Source: Acinetobacter equi
Lineage (GTDB): Bacteria; Pseudomonadota; Gammaproteobacteria; Pseudomonadales; Moraxellaceae
Reading direction: 5' to 3'
DNA: 64,000 nt
Assembly (NCBI RefSeq): GCF_001307195.1
Contig: NZ_CP012808.1
Coordinates: forward strand, 2,046,001-2,110,000
Shown: one piece after another, positions 35,660 through 46,123 of the stretch
Layout of the letters: every line of letters starts with the position of its first letter
Position numbering within the stretch: the stretch's first letter is position 1
Notes under the pieces: model-generated
What the model was told of the DNA's origin: nothing
Seen by the model: only the letters and a program-made list of their open reading frames with translations
The model's database searches: none
Program-made: the position numbers and the translations under genes

Positions 35660-37540
35660 ATGCATTATCCTAAAGTTTACGATGTCATTGTTATCGGCGG
35701 CGGTCACGCGGGTACTGAAGCAGCATTAGCTGCAGCACGTATGGGTCGACAGACTTTACTCCTCACTCATAATATTGAAACTTTAGGGCAGATGAGTTGT
35801 AACCCAGCCATCGGTGGTATTGGTAAGTCGCATCTTGTACGTGAAATTGATGCTCTTGGCGGTGCAATGGCACTTGCTGCGGATAAAGGCGGTATTCAAT
35901 TCCGTATTTTAAACTCACGTAAAGGAGCAGCAGTTCGTGCGACACGTGCGCAGGCTGATCGTGTTCGTTATAAAGCAGCAATTCGCCATACTTTAGAAAA
36001 TCAAGCAAATTTAGATATTTTTCAACAAGCAGCTGATGACTTAATTGTTGAAGGCGATACCGTTAAAGGTGTTGTAACGCAAATGGGTATTCGCTTTGAT
36101 GCGAAAACTGTTGTACTTACAGCGGGTACATTCCTGGGCGGTGTGATTCACATTGGTTTAAATAATGCTTCTGGCGGTCGTGCAGGTGATCCACCATCAA
36201 TTTCATTGGCACATCGTTTACGCGAATTACAACTTCCTGTAGGTCGTTTAAAAACTGGCACACCACCACGTATTGATGCGCGTTCAGTTGATTTTTCTGT
36301 AATGACACCACAGCCGGGTGATTTCCCATCTCCGACAATGTCATTTATGGGTGATGCTTCAATGCATCCTGAACAAGTAAATTGCTACATTACACATACC
36401 AATGAACGTACACACGATATTATTCGTGGTGGTTTAGATCGTTCACCAATGTACACAGGTGTCATTGAAGGTGTAGGTCCACGTTACTGCCCATCAATTG
36501 AAGATAAAATTCATAAATTTGCTGATAAAGACTCACATCAAGTATTCTTAGAGCCTGAAGGCTTAGATACACATGAGCTTTATCCAAATGGTATTTCAAC
36601 ATCTTTACCATTTGATGTTCAGTTTGAATTAGTACGTTCAATTCGTGGTATGGAGAATGCGCACATTCTTCGTCCGGGTTATGCAATTGAATACGATTAT
36701 TTTAATCCACAAGCATTGAAGTTTACTTTAGAAACTAAAGCGATTAATAACTTGTATTTTGCTGGTCAAATTAACGGTACTACAGGTTATGAAGAAGCTG
36801 GTGCACAAGGTTTACTTGCAGGCTTGAACGCTGCGCGCCGTGCGTGGGATCAAGAACAATGGACACCGAAACGTGATGAAGCGTATATGGGTGTACTTGT
36901 AGATGACTTAATTACTTTAGGTACTAAAGAACCGTACCGTATGTTTACATCACGTGCGGAATATCGTTTGATGCTTCGTGAAGATAATGCAGATCAACGT
37001 TTGACACCAATTGGTCGTGAAATGGGTCTTGTAGATGATGAACGTTGGGCTACTTACTGTGAAAAAATGGAAGCAGTAGAAAAAGAAACAGGTCGTTTAC
37101 AACATTTATGGGCTGCGCCAAACAATCCAATGGGTAAAAAATTCGTTGAAATGACAGGTGCAGATCTTTCTAAAGAATGTTCTGCTGTTGATTTATTAAA
37201 ACGTCCTAACATTACATTTGCTCAAATTGCAGAACTTACGGGTTCTGAAGTTTCTCCGCAAGTGGGTGATCAAATTGAAATTGCAGTGAAATACGAAGGT
37301 TATATTAACCGTCAGCATCAAGATGTTGCGCAAATGAAACGTCTTGAAGAAACGAAGATTCCTGCCGATTTTGATTATGATGTTGTATCTGGTTTGTCAC
37401 GTGAAATTACGCTTAAATTGAAAGATGTGCGTCCTGAAACATTAGCTCAAGCAAGTCGTATTCCGGGTGTTACACCTGCGGCAGTACAATTGGTGATGAT
37501 TACAATTCGTAAAAATGCCCAAGCAAAAAAATCTGCTTAA
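35660..37540 (+). CDS. mnmG: tRNA uridine-5-carboxymethylaminomethyl(34) synthesis enzyme MnmG
   Basis: FAD enzyme that with MnmE modifies the wobble uridine of tRNAs, including tRNA-Glu(UUC) of which this window has four copies. 626 residues. FAD-binding [19 protein letters not shown] (from residue 11), [33 protein letters not shown], the [16 protein letters not shown] signature and a helical C-terminal domain. Full length, own promoter and terminator. Confidence 0.97.
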   Translation: MHYPKVYDVIVIGGGHAGTEAALAAARMGRQTLLLTHNIETLGQMSCNPAIGGIGKSHLVREIDALGGAMALAADKGGIQFRILNSRKGAAVRATRAQADRVRYKAAIRHTLENQANLDIFQQAADDLIVEGDTVKGVVTQMGIRFDAKTVVLTAGTFLGGVIHIGLNNASGGRAGDPPSISLAHRLRELQLPVGRLKTGTPPRIDARSVDFSVMTPQPGDFPSPTMSFMGDASMHPEQVNCYITHTNERTHDIIRGGLDRSPMYTGVIEGVGPRYCPSIEDKIHKFADKDSHQVFLEPEGLDTHELYPNGISTSLPFDVQFELVRSIRGMENAHILRPGYAIEYDYFNPQALKFTLETKAINNLYFAGQINGTTGYEEAGAQGLLAGLNAARRAWDQEQWTPKRDEAYMGVLVDDLITLGTKEPYRMFTSRAEYRLMLREDNADQRLTPIGREMGLVDDERWATYCEKMEAVEKETGRLQHLWAAPNNPMGKKFVEMTGADLSKECSAVDLLKRPNITFAQIAELTGSEVSPQVGDQIEIAVKYEGYINRQHQDVAQMKRLEETKIPADFDYDVVSGLSREITLKLKDVRPETLAQASRIPGVTPAAVQLVMITIRKNAQAKKSA

Positions 37541-37554
37541 GATTTTGATGTAAC

Positions 37555-37581
37555 AAAAAGCCCGCTTAATGCGGGCTTTTT
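37555..37581 (+). terminator. Terminator of mnmG
   Basis: Eleven-pair stem AAAAAGCCCGC/GCGGGCTTTTT around TTAAT, 14 bp past the stop. Confidence 0.92.
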
Positions 37582-37642
37582 ATTTGGGTGGTGAAATTGA
37601 ACCATGTAGAATTGGCTTAAAACAAAGAAGGTTAAGAATAAA

Positions 37643-38577
37643 ATGATAGATAGAAATCAAAGAATACGTGGAGCAATATATGGGTTGCTCATTGGAGATG
37701 CTGTTGGTGTGCCTTACGAATTTAACTCACCAGATGAATTACTGTCTATTGATCTGATTGATATGGTTCCGCCACAGAATTTTTCACGAACTTATCCACA
37801 TGTGCCAATAGGAACATGGTCTGACGATGGTGCTCAAGCTCTGTGTTTATTAGCCTCTCTAATTCATTGTAATGAATTCGATGATCATGATTTTATGAAT
37901 CGAATTTGTAATTGGTATAAATATGGCTATATGGCTGTTGATTCAAAAATCTTTGATGTGGGTATACAAACTTCAGATGCAATACAAGGTTATTTAACAG
38001 GTGTACCTCTTTCTGATGTAGCAAAAGATGATGAACGTAGTAACGGTAATGGTGCATTGATGCGAGTATTACCCTTAGCATTATGGCATCAAGGAAGTAA
38101 TGAAGAACTAATTAAAGATGCCTATGCTCAGTCTCATATTACTCATGCACATATACGTTCGAAATTATGCTGTGCCATTTATTTCTATGGGCTAGAAATA
38201 TTTTGCAGGGTGAAGGGATTAACCAAGCATGGGAGCATGCAAAGCAATATATGTTTAATTATTGTCAGGGAAAATCTAAAGAGCTTATTGAGTTAGAAAA
38301 AAATATTTATGTAGAACATTTAGAAAAATCGAAAGGTACAGGCTATGTTGTTGATTGTTTAAATTCTGCATATTACGTACTACAAGCTGATGGATATAAA
38401 GACATCATTAAAAAGGCAATTTCATTAGGACATGATACAGATACTACGGCTTGTGTAGCGGGTGGTATAGCAGGTTTGTATTATGGTTTTGATGGTATTC
38501 CAAATGATTGGATACAACAGTTACGAGAGCAGGAAAAAGTAGAAGATATATTTAGAAAATGGTTAAAAACTTCATAA
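37643..38577 (+). pseudogene. ADP-ribosylglycohydrolase family protein, frameshifted
   Basis: A DraG/ARH-type hydrolase that would remove ADP-ribose from proteins or nucleic acids using a dinuclear Mg centre. The first frame (37643-38296) has GAIYGLLIGDAVGVPYEF and the metal-binding WSDDGAQALCL (Asp61, Asp62), and reads well to HAHIRSKLCCAIYF. The remainder (LWARNILQGEG to the C-terminal metal motif GHDTDTTACVAGGIAGLYYG) is in another frame ending at 38577. One extra base near the TTT at 38182-38184 would restore about 311 residues, the normal length. Either a true frameshift that removes half the active site, or a sequencing error. Confidence 0.85.
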
Positions 38578-38590
38578 ATTATGTTTTTAG

Positions 38591-38616
38591 TTTGATGATA
38601 GTTAAATATTATCAAA
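38591..38616. repeat. Inverted repeat after the ADP-ribosylglycohydrolase
   Basis: TTTGATGATA and TATTATCAAA (nine of ten pairs) around GTTAAA, 14 bp past the stop. No U tail; possible weak terminator or operator for the downstream transporter. Confidence 0.35.
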
Positions 38617-38847
38617 CAATAGCTTTTGGTTATTTATTAAATAAGCCTTTGAATAGCATGTGATATATTTAGGCTATGTTTCTTTTTATATGAAAATAAT
38701 CATTGAAATACTCAGTTTTCTTCTCGATTCAGCTATTTCAGAAAATTAATCCCGACTATTGTAGTGGTATATTTTCTTAGAATTAAATCTGAAAATGGTT
38801 TTACAAATTAGATCTCGTAATTTGTTTACTATGGATGGAGTTCAACA

Positions 38848-40053
38848 ATGGCACAAATACAGTCAGGAAAAATACAAAAGTTTTTAATCGTATTTTTATG
38901 TTTCTGGGTCGCATTCTTTGAAGGTTTTGATTTGCAAGCCCCTGGTATTGCAGCAAAAGGCATTGCAGAAACATTTTCACTGGATCAAGTACAGATGGGC
39001 TATGTCTTTAGCTTAGGTGTATTTGGTATGCTATTTGGTGCATTTTTTGGTGGACGAGTTGCTGATTATTTAGGGCAAAAGAAAGTATTAATGTTGTCCA
39101 TTGCAGTTTTTGGCGTATTTTTTAGCTTAACAGCAATTACAACCCAATTAGAAATTTTATATGTTGCTCGCTTTTTAACAGGTCTAGGTTTAGGGGCAGC
39201 TATGCCAACCATGATTTCTGTTGTTGGTGATGAGGCGACTGAGAAAAACCGCGGTAAATTAAACAGTTTAATGTATTGTGGTTTACCTGTAGGTGCGATC
39301 TTTGTTGCTGGTTTAGCTATCTTTTTTCAAGATATTGCATGGCAAACGCTATTTTTAATTGGTGGTATTACGCCATTAATTCTTATTCCATTTATGGCAT
39401 TTATTTTAAAAGATAAACCAAAAGTGGCTGTGGTAGAAAATACTGCACAAGTACCATCAATGGGTAATATTTTATTTGCTGAACAGCGTTATAAAAATAC
39501 GATTCCATTATGGGTAAGTTTCTTTTTTACTTTAATGATTAACTATATTTTAATTAGTTGGTTACCTAATCTATTAATGGAACAAGGTTTAGAAAAACAA
39601 CAAGCATTTATGATTATGTTGGTATTCCAAGTGGGTGCTGTTGTTGGAACATTAGGTCTTGGTTACTTATTAGATCGTTTAAAATTATGGCAAATGTCTG
39701 TCATTATTTATACGGGATTATTGGTTTCAGTCGTAATTTTATTCACTACAACATCTATTCCAATGCTTATTTTAGCAGGGGTGATGGGTGGGATTTTTTC
39801 TACAGGTGGACAATCAATTTTATACGGTATTTCACCAATATTTTATAATGGTGTAGGTAAAGTAACAGGTGTTGGAAGTGCTATTTCATTAGGCCGTTTA
39901 GGTGCAATGACAGGGCCATTGTTGACAGGGAAAATTTTAGCGCTAGGTTTAGGCACGACAGGTATTTTAATTGCGAGTGCACCGGGCATTATTTTATCTG
40001 CTATTGCAGTAACAGCATTGTCAAAATATAAGTCAGAAAAAAGTAAATCATAA
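38848..40053 (+). CDS. MFS transporter, aromatic acid:H+ symporter type (MhpT-like)
   Basis: 401-residue inner-membrane transporter with twelve predicted helices. N-terminal FFEGFDLQAPGIAAKGIAET is characteristic of the AAHS branch that includes MhpT (hydroxyphenylpropionate) and PcaK; MFS loop motif GGRVADYLGQKKVL follows helix two, and RFLTGLGLGAAMPTMISV is in helix four. Closest by eye to MhpT. Catabolic genes that would identify the substrate are not adjacent. Single gene with a strong terminator. Confidence 0.8.
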   Translation: MAQIQSGKIQKFLIVFLCFWVAFFEGFDLQAPGIAAKGIAETFSLDQVQMGYVFSLGVFGMLFGAFFGGRVADYLGQKKVLMLSIAVFGVFFSLTAITTQLEILYVARFLTGLGLGAAMPTMISVVGDEATEKNRGKLNSLMYCGLPVGAIFVAGLAIFFQDIAWQTLFLIGGITPLILIPFMAFILKDKPKVAVVENTAQVPSMGNILFAEQRYKNTIPLWVSFFFTLMINYILISWLPNLLMEQGLEKQQAFMIMLVFQVGAVVGTLGLGYLLDRLKLWQMSVIIYTGLLVSVVILFTTTSIPMLILAGVMGGIFSTGGQSILYGISPIFYNGVGKVTGVGSAISLGRLGAMTGPLLTGKILALGLGTTGILIASAPGIILSAIAVTALSKYKSEKSKS

Positions 40054-40070
40054 TATTGATAAAATAAATG

Positions 40071-40099
40071 AAAAGGCGATCAATAGATCGCCTTTTTTT
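40071..40099 (+). terminator. Terminator after the MFS transporter
   Basis: Eleven-pair stem AAAAGGCGATC/GATCGCCTTTT around AATA with further T; may also end the convergent oxidoreductase gene. Confidence 0.9.
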
Positions 40100-40124
40100 A
40101 TGAGAATATATCGTATTAATGTAT

Positions 40125-41129
40125 TTACAGCATTTTTTTAATTGCCATTAAACGTTCGAAGTTATTAATACGTTTTTCAGTATCATAAATATCACAAGTG
40201 AAAATAAACTCATCTACATCATATTGTTTAAGTAGATTTTCTAAGCCTACTTTAACCGTATGCTGACTACCAATCTGAGCCATTGCATAAAAATTATCGA
40301 CAGACATTTTTTCAGCAGGTGACCATAAATGATCCATAGATTCTACAGGTGCTTTAAGTTTTAAGCTTTGTCCACGCATTAAACCAAGTACACGTTGATA
40401 AGCACTCGTTGCTAAAAGCTGAGCTTCCTGATCTGTTTCAGCAACTACCGTTGGAACCCCCATAGACACATAAGGTCGATCTAAATATTCTGAAGCTTGA
40501 AAGTTATCACGATAAAGCTGAATGGCGTGACTAAGCATACGTGGAGCAAAATGAGATGCAAAAGAATAAGGCAAACCTAAGCGAGCTGCGAGTTGCGCAC
40601 TAAACAGGCTTGAACCTAATAACCATACAGGTACATGAGTGCTTTGACCTGGTGTGGCAATAATTTTTTGTGCAGGCTGTGGGTCATCAAAATAACTTAA
40701 TATTTCTAAGACATCTTGTGGAAATTGATCTTCAGTTTCTTGGCGACCACGGCGTAGTGCACGCATGGTAACTTGGTCTGTACCGGGAGCACGACCTAAA
40801 CCAAGTTCAACACGTTGAGGATAAAGCGTTGCCAAAGTACCAAATTGCTCAGCAACAACCAAAGGTGCATGGTTAGGAAGCATAATACCGCCAGAGCCTA
40901 CTTTTAATGTAGAGGTATTTGCTAATACATAACCTAATAATACTGCGGTTGCAGAACTGGCAATGCCATCCATATTGTGATGTTCTGCAAGCCAAAAACG
41001 TGAATAGCCTAAGCGTTCAGCAGATTGAGCAAGTTCTAAGACATGTTTGAGTGAAAATTCAATAGATTTATCATCTCGAACAGGAGCGAGTTCTAAAATC
41101 GAAAACTGAGTATCTTGTAAAGATCGCAT
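40125..41129 (-). CDS. LLM class flavin-dependent oxidoreductase, YhbW-like
   Basis: 334-residue luciferase-fold enzyme using FMN. Marks: [11 protein letters not shown] at the N-terminus, [40 protein letters not shown], and [21 protein letters not shown] (quoted in part), as in E. coli YhbW. I start at ATG 41129 behind GAGAG; the in-frame ATG at 41141 overlaps that site. Substrate unknown; the alkanal monooxygenase-like fold does not imply light emission. Confidence 0.85.
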   Translation of the reverse strand: MRSLQDTQFSILELAPVRDDKSIEFSLKHVLELAQSAERLGYSRFWLAEHHNMDGIASSATAVLLGYVLANTSTLKVGSGGIMLPNHAPLVVAEQFGTLATLYPQRVELGLGRAPGTDQVTMRALRRGRQETEDQFPQDVLEILSYFDDPQPAQKIIATPGQSTHVPVWLLGSSLFSAQLAARLGLPYSFASHFAPRMLSHAIQLYRDNFQASEYLDRPYVSMGVPTVVAETDQEAQLLATSAYQRVLGLMRGQSLKLKAPVESMDHLWSPAEKMSVDNFYAMAQIGSQHTVKVGLENLLKQYDVDEFIFTCDIYDTEKRINNFERLMAIKKML

Positions 41130-41285
41130 TACGACTCTCATTAAATAAGTATTGATAACAGAATACGACGATAATAAATGTTTGTATATCGAAAAAAAAC
41201 GATATTAAAAATTAGATGTTCTATATCAATTAAATGTTAATAAAAATAACTTTAAATATAGACTATAACAATCTGAATTAAATAT

Positions 41286-41308
41286 AAAAAAGCATCCGAA
41301 GATGCTTT
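41286..41308 (-). terminator. Terminator of the glycine-zipper gene
   Basis: Eight-pair stem AAAGCATC/GATGCTTT with CGAA loop; A run on the left gives the U tail on the minus strand. Confidence 0.8.
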
Positions 41309-41342
41309 GAATTTAAAAAAAATACAATGATTTTATATTTGA

Positions 41343-41756
41343 TTAACGGTGTCTACGTTTGTATTTTTTAGGTTTAGATGATACCGCTTTATCTTTTGAA
41401 ATTTTATTACCAAGTGCTGCACCACCAGCAGCACCTAATGCAGAACCAATGTATCCGCCATTTTTACCGCCCATACTATTACCTACAGCTTGACCAGCAC
41501 CACCACCAATAGCACCACCAATAGCAGATTCTGTACGATTACGTTTATCACTTGCGATTGCCGCACCACCAGCACCACCTAAAGCAGCACCAATTGTTGC
41601 ACCAGTATTACCGCCCATATTTCGTCCAATTGCTGTGCCTGCGACACTGCCTAAAGCACTTGCGGCAGCAACACGAGTTGTACTATCTGCATAAGCATTT
41701 ACAGCCAGTAAAGAGGAAAGAAGTGTTGTACTCAACAAAAATGCTTTAAGTTTCAT
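41343..41756 (-). CDS. Glycine-zipper envelope protein with duplicated repeat
   Basis: 137 residues: signal peptide (cut after AYA, about residue 23), then two copies of a 35-residue glycine-zipper unit (RNMGGNTGATIGAALGGAGG and NSMGGKNGGYIGSALGAAGG are equivalent parts), and a highly basic tail (SKPKKYKRRHR). Glycine-zipper proteins of this size insert in or bridge the envelope and tend to oligomerise; exact role unknown. Single gene with its own terminator. Confidence 0.8.
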   Translation of the reverse strand: MKLKAFLLSTTLLSSLLAVNAYADSTTRVAAASALGSVAGTAIGRNMGGNTGATIGAALGGAGGAAIASDKRNRTESAIGGAIGGGAGQAVGNSMGGKNGGYIGSALGAAGGAALGNKISKDKAVSSKPKKYKRRHR

Positions 41757-42093
41757 TTTAGCTCCATGCCGTGAATTGACAATGTGTGTTAAAGAATAAA
41801 TCCGACTGTATCAGTTTGATTTAAAGAAACTATGAAGAGCAGCTGGACGCTTATGAAACGAAATATTATTCATATGTAACAGTATGTAATTTATGTAATG
41901 TTTATAATTCTAAAACAGGAAAATATGCCGAATTGTGAAGAAAAAAATAAAATGAATATTTATGAATTAAGTAATTCATTTAAAAAGCTTAAAGAATAAA
42001 TATGTCATTTAATCACTATAATCGGTAAACTATGTGCAATTTTTTGATGTTTGCTTTACAAGCTAAAGCGTTTGAATAGAGATATTTTATAAA
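41757..42093. other. 337-bp region between the glycine-zipper gene and prfA
   Basis: No gene seen. It has a perfect palindrome ATGAATTA-AG-TAATTCAT (41961-41978) and a good -10 TATAAT (42017-42022) that probably belongs to the prfA-prmC promoter. Confidence 0.5.
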
Positions 42094-43182
42094 ATGAAAG
42101 AATCGTTGCGTTTACGATTAGATCAGCTTTCTGACCGTCACGAAGAACTTACTGCGTTGCTTGCAGATGTTGAAGTCATTTCAGATAACAAGCGTTTCCG
42201 TCAGCTTTCACGTGAACATAATGATTTGACAGAAATCACTGAAGTTTGGTCAAAGTATAAGCAAGCTGAAGAAGACATTGAAACAGCAGAAGCAATGTTG
42301 TCTGACCCTGACTTTAAAGAAATGGCTCAGGAAGAAATCAAAGAAAATAAATCTATTATTGAGCAATTAGAATCCGATCTCAATATTCTTATGATTCCTA
42401 AAGATCCAAATGATGCAAACTCGGCATATTTGGAAATTCGTGCAGGAACTGGTGGTGATGAAGCTGCAATTTTCTCAGGCGATTTATATCGTATGTATAG
42501 TAAATATGCAGAATCACAAGGCTGGCGCTTAGAAATCCTTTCTGAAAATGAAGGGGAACATGGTGGATATAAAGAGGTCATCTGTTTAATTAACGGTGAA
42601 GGCGTTTATGGTCGCTTGAAGTTTGAGAGTGGTGCACATCGGGTTCAGCGTGTTCCTGCAACCGAATCTCAAGGTCGCGTACATACATCTGCATGTACCG
42701 TTGCTATTTTACCTGAAGTAGATGTAGATACTTCGGTAGAAATTAATGCATCAGACTTACGTATTGATACTTATCGTGCATCAGGTGCAGGTGGTCAGCA
42801 TATTAACAAAACAGATTCTGCTGTACGTATTACCCATATTCCAACAGGAACAGTTGTTGAATGTCAGGATGAACGTTCACAGCATAAAAACAAAGCCAAA
42901 GCGATGGCATTGTTAGCATCTCGTTTAGAAAATGCAAAACGTGCAGCAGCAGATGCAGCAACTTCTGAAATGCGTCGTGATTTAGTTGGTTCGGGTGACC
43001 GTTCAGAGCGGATTCGTACTTATAACTATCCGCAAGGTCGTATGACCGATCATCGTATTAACTTAACGCTATATAAGTTAGATGCAGTTATGGAAGGTGA
43101 TTTAACCGAGTTACTTGATAGTTTACATCGTGAATATCAAGCTGATCAGTTAGCACTTCTAGCACAGCAAAATGGTGGTTAA
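42094..43182 (+). CDS. prfA: Peptide chain release factor 1
   Basis: Ends translation at UAA and UAG. 362 residues, usual length. Stop-codon recognition tripeptide PAT at 188-190 (within [15 protein letters not shown]) and the catalytic GGQ at 233-235 ([15 protein letters not shown]), whose Gln is methylated by the product of the next gene. Its stop overlaps the prmC start by one base (TAATG). Confidence 0.97.
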   Translation: MKESLRLRLDQLSDRHEELTALLADVEVISDNKRFRQLSREHNDLTEITEVWSKYKQAEEDIETAEAMLSDPDFKEMAQEEIKENKSIIEQLESDLNILMIPKDPNDANSAYLEIRAGTGGDEAAIFSGDLYRMYSKYAESQGWRLEILSENEGEHGGYKEVICLINGEGVYGRLKFESGAHRVQRVPATESQGRVHTSACTVAILPEVDVDTSVEINASDLRIDTYRASGAGGQHINKTDSAVRITHIPTGTVVECQDERSQHKNKAKAMALLASRLENAKRAAADAATSEMRRDLVGSGDRSERIRTYNYPQGRMTDHRINLTLYKLDAVMEGDLTELLDSLHREYQADQLALLAQQNGG

Positions 43183-44009
43183 TGAATATTGCACAAGCCT
43201 TGGCGTTTCGTGGTGATATTGATAGTTACGAACGTCAAGAAAGTGTGTGGTTATTAGAGCATTTCTTAAAGCTAACTTCTTTGGAGTTAAAATATAAGAG
43301 TGAGCAAGAATTAACTGCACAGCAAGAACAAGATTTTTTAGATGCTATTCAGCGCATTGAAGCAGGAGAGCCTTTAGCTTATATTACTGGCTCTCAACCT
43401 TTTTGGACATTAGATTTAAAAGTGACAAAAGACACTTTAGTTCCACGTCCAGATACTGAAATTTTAGTAGAAACTGTACTGCATTTGTCATTACAAAGTC
43501 ATGCCAAAGTGTTGGATATGGGAACTGGAACGGGTGCAATCGCATTATCTTTAGCATCTGAACGTCCAAATTGGGATGTAACAGCAACAGATATTTATTT
43601 GCCAACTTTAGAGGTTGCCAAAGAAAATGCATCTGTACATGGTTTAACACAAGTGAAATTTCAGCTAGGTTCATGGTTTGATGCTTTAGAAATGAATGCA
43701 GAACCGATCTTTGACCTTATTGTGTCTAATCCACCTTATATTGATGCTGTAGATGATCATATGCAGCATTTAGCAACTGAACCTGAGCGAGCATTGGTTG
43801 CAGATCATCATGGATTAGCAGATTTAGAAACTATTATTTCTCAAGCAATAGATTGGTTAAAACCAAATGGATGGGTGGTTTTAGAGCATGGTTATGATCA
43901 AGCTAAAGCTGTTCAAGACATTTTTGCTGCGTATCATTTTATAGAAATACGTACTGTGAAAGATTATGGTGGAAATGATCGAGTTACATTGGCTCGAATT
44001 TCAGCTTAA
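43182..44009 (+). CDS. prmC: Release factor glutamine methyltransferase PrmC
   Basis: SAM-dependent N5-glutamine methyltransferase that modifies the GGQ of release factors. 275 residues. Helical N-domain, YITGSQPFWTLDLKV and VPRPDTEILVE, motif I LDMGTGTGAIALSLA and the catalytic NPPY at 183-186. Translationally coupled to prfA. Confidence 0.96.
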   Translation: MNIAQALAFRGDIDSYERQESVWLLEHFLKLTSLELKYKSEQELTAQQEQDFLDAIQRIEAGEPLAYITGSQPFWTLDLKVTKDTLVPRPDTEILVETVLHLSLQSHAKVLDMGTGTGAIALSLASERPNWDVTATDIYLPTLEVAKENASVHGLTQVKFQLGSWFDALEMNAEPIFDLIVSNPPYIDAVDDHMQHLATEPERALVADHHGLADLETIISQAIDWLKPNGWVVLEHGYDQAKAVQDIFAAYHFIEIRTVKDYGGNDRVTLARISA

Positions 44010-44020
44010 TTTTGAAAAGA

Positions 44021-44050
44021 AAAGCGACTGATTAATCAGTCGCTTTTTTA
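44021..44050. terminator. Terminator of prfA-prmC
   Basis: A nearly uninterrupted palindrome (AAAGCGACTGATT/AATCAGTCGCTTT) followed by T residues; serves also the convergent small gene. Confidence 0.9.
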
Positions 44051-44051
44051 T

Positions 44052-44384
44052 TTAAATAGGGTAGTCTTCTAAATTAGAAAAGACGTTGAGTTCATATAAA
44101 ATATCGACTTTATCTACAAGATAATGTGCAACTTCTTTGGCTATTGTTTTAATTTGAGTTGAAGATGCTGTTGAAATGTCATCAATATTAATATTTAAAT
44201 GTTTTGCAATTTCAGTTGCATCTGTATGTGAAAAAAAGTCTTCAATAAATTGTTGTGGTTCAATTTGTGATGACTGAAAAATACAAGAAATTAAGACATG
44301 ATCAGTATTTTCAAATTGTGGTAAAAATAAATTTTGGATATGGTCTAAAAATTGCCTTTCAATAGTATAGATAGATTTAGACAT
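44052..44384 (-). CDS. Hypothetical protein, 110 residues
   Basis: Acidic soluble protein with helical pattern (YTIERQFLDHIQNLFL, QFIEDFFSHTDATEIAKHL, IKTIAKEVAHYLVDKVDILY). No signal, membrane segment or motif that I recognise. ATG 44384 follows a modest GGGAG site (revcomp of 44389-44394). It is convergent with prmC and has a long AT-rich region upstream. Coding status rests on frame length, sensible composition and the ribosome-binding site. Confidence 0.55.
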   Translation of the reverse strand: MSKSIYTIERQFLDHIQNLFLPQFENTDHVLISCIFQSSQIEPQQFIEDFFSHTDATEIAKHLNINIDDISTASSTQIKTIAKEVAHYLVDKVDILYELNVFSNLEDYPI

Positions 44385-44804
44385 AGGGAGAACCTCAATA
44401 ATACACTCTAATAATAATTCTTTATTGATTAAAAAATAGACCTTATTGAGATACTATTCAATGAATATATATGAATGCCTAGTCAGTTATTCTGCTATGT
44501 ATTTTGAGTATTTTAAGGATTAATTAGGTATAGTGAGGGGTGTATGTTTTACAGGGACTAATTAAGTCCTAAACATTACAATATTATTTTGAACATCAAT
44601 AAAGCTTCTTAATGAAGTAGGCAAAAGAGAAAAAATATATCAAAATCTACAAAAGAAATAATGATCTGTTTGATGTTTAGCTTATTGTAATTCATTATAA
44701 AAATGTGATTTATTTGAGCTTTTAATTTATTTAAAAATCTGCATCAATTAAATAGATAAATCAGGAGAATAGGGATTTATTTATAAAATTAAAGAGATTC
44801 ATAT
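44385..44804. other. 420-bp non-coding AT-rich region
   Basis: I see no gene or RNA. Short inverted repeats such as GGACT-AATTA-AGTCC (about 44555-44569) are present but unremarkable. It is the longest plain gap in the window and could hold the remains of a lost gene. Confidence 0.45.
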
Positions 44805-44838
44805 GATAAAAAGTGACTTCAAAAGGTCACTTTTTATC
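44805..44838 (-). terminator. Terminator of the Bcr/CflA-type efflux gene
   Basis: Thirteen-pair stem GATAAAAAGTGAC/GTCACTTTTTATC with an 8-nt loop, 16 bp past the stop. Confidence 0.85.
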
Positions 44839-44854
44839 GTGTTGGATGATGTAT

Positions 44855-46051
44855 TTAGTGATAGTTCGTTAATGTTTTTGGAAATAGGAATAAACACATT
44901 AAGGCAGAAATAAATGCACATATCAGCATAATACTAATTAAGCCAATACTTCCTGAAGAAGCATAAATACCTGTTACGGTTGTAATGATTGCACCAAAAC
45001 CAAACTGTAAAGAACCTAATAAGGCAGATGCTGTACCTGCCAATTTATGTTGGAACATTAATGAGAGTTGACTGCCTGTTGGCATAATGAAACCAAGCAA
45101 GGTGACACTGAAGAACATCCCTAAACATAAAATGAATAATTTGTTTAGTCCAAGAATAAAGCAAATAAAAAGTAAGCCAATAACTAAAAGAAAGCCAGTA
45201 TTGAAAATTTTATAAGCATTAAGTGGTCCAAACTTTTCATGGATTTTAGGATTAAAAATTGCAGCAGCAATAAGTCCAAATGCATTTACAGCAAATAGAA
45301 GACTAAATTGTGTTGAACTTAAATGATATTCGGAAATAAAAACGCTTGCTGAACCTGCGATATAAGCAAAGAATCCTGCTTGAGCAATACATAATGTGAG
45401 TGCAAAAATAATAAATTTTTTATCTGTAATGATATTTAAATAGTGATAAAAGGTTTGCGAAAGTTTAAAGTCTTTACGAAGTTCAGTTTGACGTGTTTCA
45501 GGTAAAAAAATAGCTGCTGTTATTAGAACAATTGCACTATATACTGCAAGAAAAACAAAGATATTTCTCCAAGATCCCAATGCTTGTAAACCATCGCCAA
45601 TTAATGGAGCTATCACAGGAGAAAGCCCTAAAATAGCTAAAACCATTGACATCATTTTACCCATAGCAGGACCATGGAACTTATCTTTAATAATGGCAAA
45701 TGCCATAGCCATACCAATAGAACCACCTAAACCTTGTATAAAGCGAATCCATTGTAATTGCTCGACTGTTTGTGCCAATGCACAACCGATAGAACCTAAA
45801 ACAAAAATTGATAAACCTAAGTAAATAAGAGGCTTACGTCCAAATTTGTCAGACAATGGACCATATATCAGTTGTCCTAGCATTAATCCGACAAAAAATG
45901 TCATCAAACTCAGTTGTATGGCACCTTCAGAACTTCCTAATGAAATTGCCATTGCAGGAATACTTGGAAGGTACATATCAATACCTATGGGGCCAATTGT
46001 TGCAAGTGATGCAATTAGTATTGGCATTGCACGAGAGGTTGAAGATGTCAT
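44855..46051 (-). CDS. Multidrug efflux MFS transporter, Bcr/CflA family
   Basis: 398-residue transporter with twelve predicted helices. IGPIGIDMYLPSIPAMA in helix one, GQLIYGPLSDKFGRKPLIYLG (loop motif) and RFIQGLGGSIGMAMAFAIIKD are typical of the Bcr/CflA drug-proton antiporters. It is divergent from a TetR-type regulator 72 bp away, the common layout for an efflux pump repressed by its neighbour. Substrates unknown. Confidence 0.87.
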   Translation of the reverse strand: MTSSTSRAMPILIASLATIGPIGIDMYLPSIPAMAISLGSSEGAIQLSLMTFFVGLMLGQLIYGPLSDKFGRKPLIYLGLSIFVLGSIGCALAQTVEQLQWIRFIQGLGGSIGMAMAFAIIKDKFHGPAMGKMMSMVLAILGLSPVIAPLIGDGLQALGSWRNIFVFLAVYSAIVLITAAIFLPETRQTELRKDFKLSQTFYHYLNIITDKKFIIFALTLCIAQAGFFAYIAGSASVFISEYHLSSTQFSLLFAVNAFGLIAAAIFNPKIHEKFGPLNAYKIFNTGFLLVIGLLFICFILGLNKLFILCLGMFFSVTLLGFIMPTGSQLSLMFQHKLAGTASALLGSLQFGFGAIITTVTGIYASSGSIGLISIMLICAFISALMCLFLFPKTLTNYH

Positions 46052-46084
46052 AATAATCTATTGAATAATTGAGAAGCGGTGCAT

Positions 46085-46106
46085 TATGAAACTTGTAGGT
46101 TTCCTA
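46085..46106. promoter_or_regulatory. Candidate TetR operator between efflux gene and regulator
   Basis: TATGAAAC and GTTTCCTA (seven of eight positions symmetric) around TTGTAG in the 72-bp divergent intergenic region. Position and symmetry fit a TetR-family operator. Confidence 0.5.
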
Positions 46107-46123
46107 AGTCAAGGATTTAAAAA

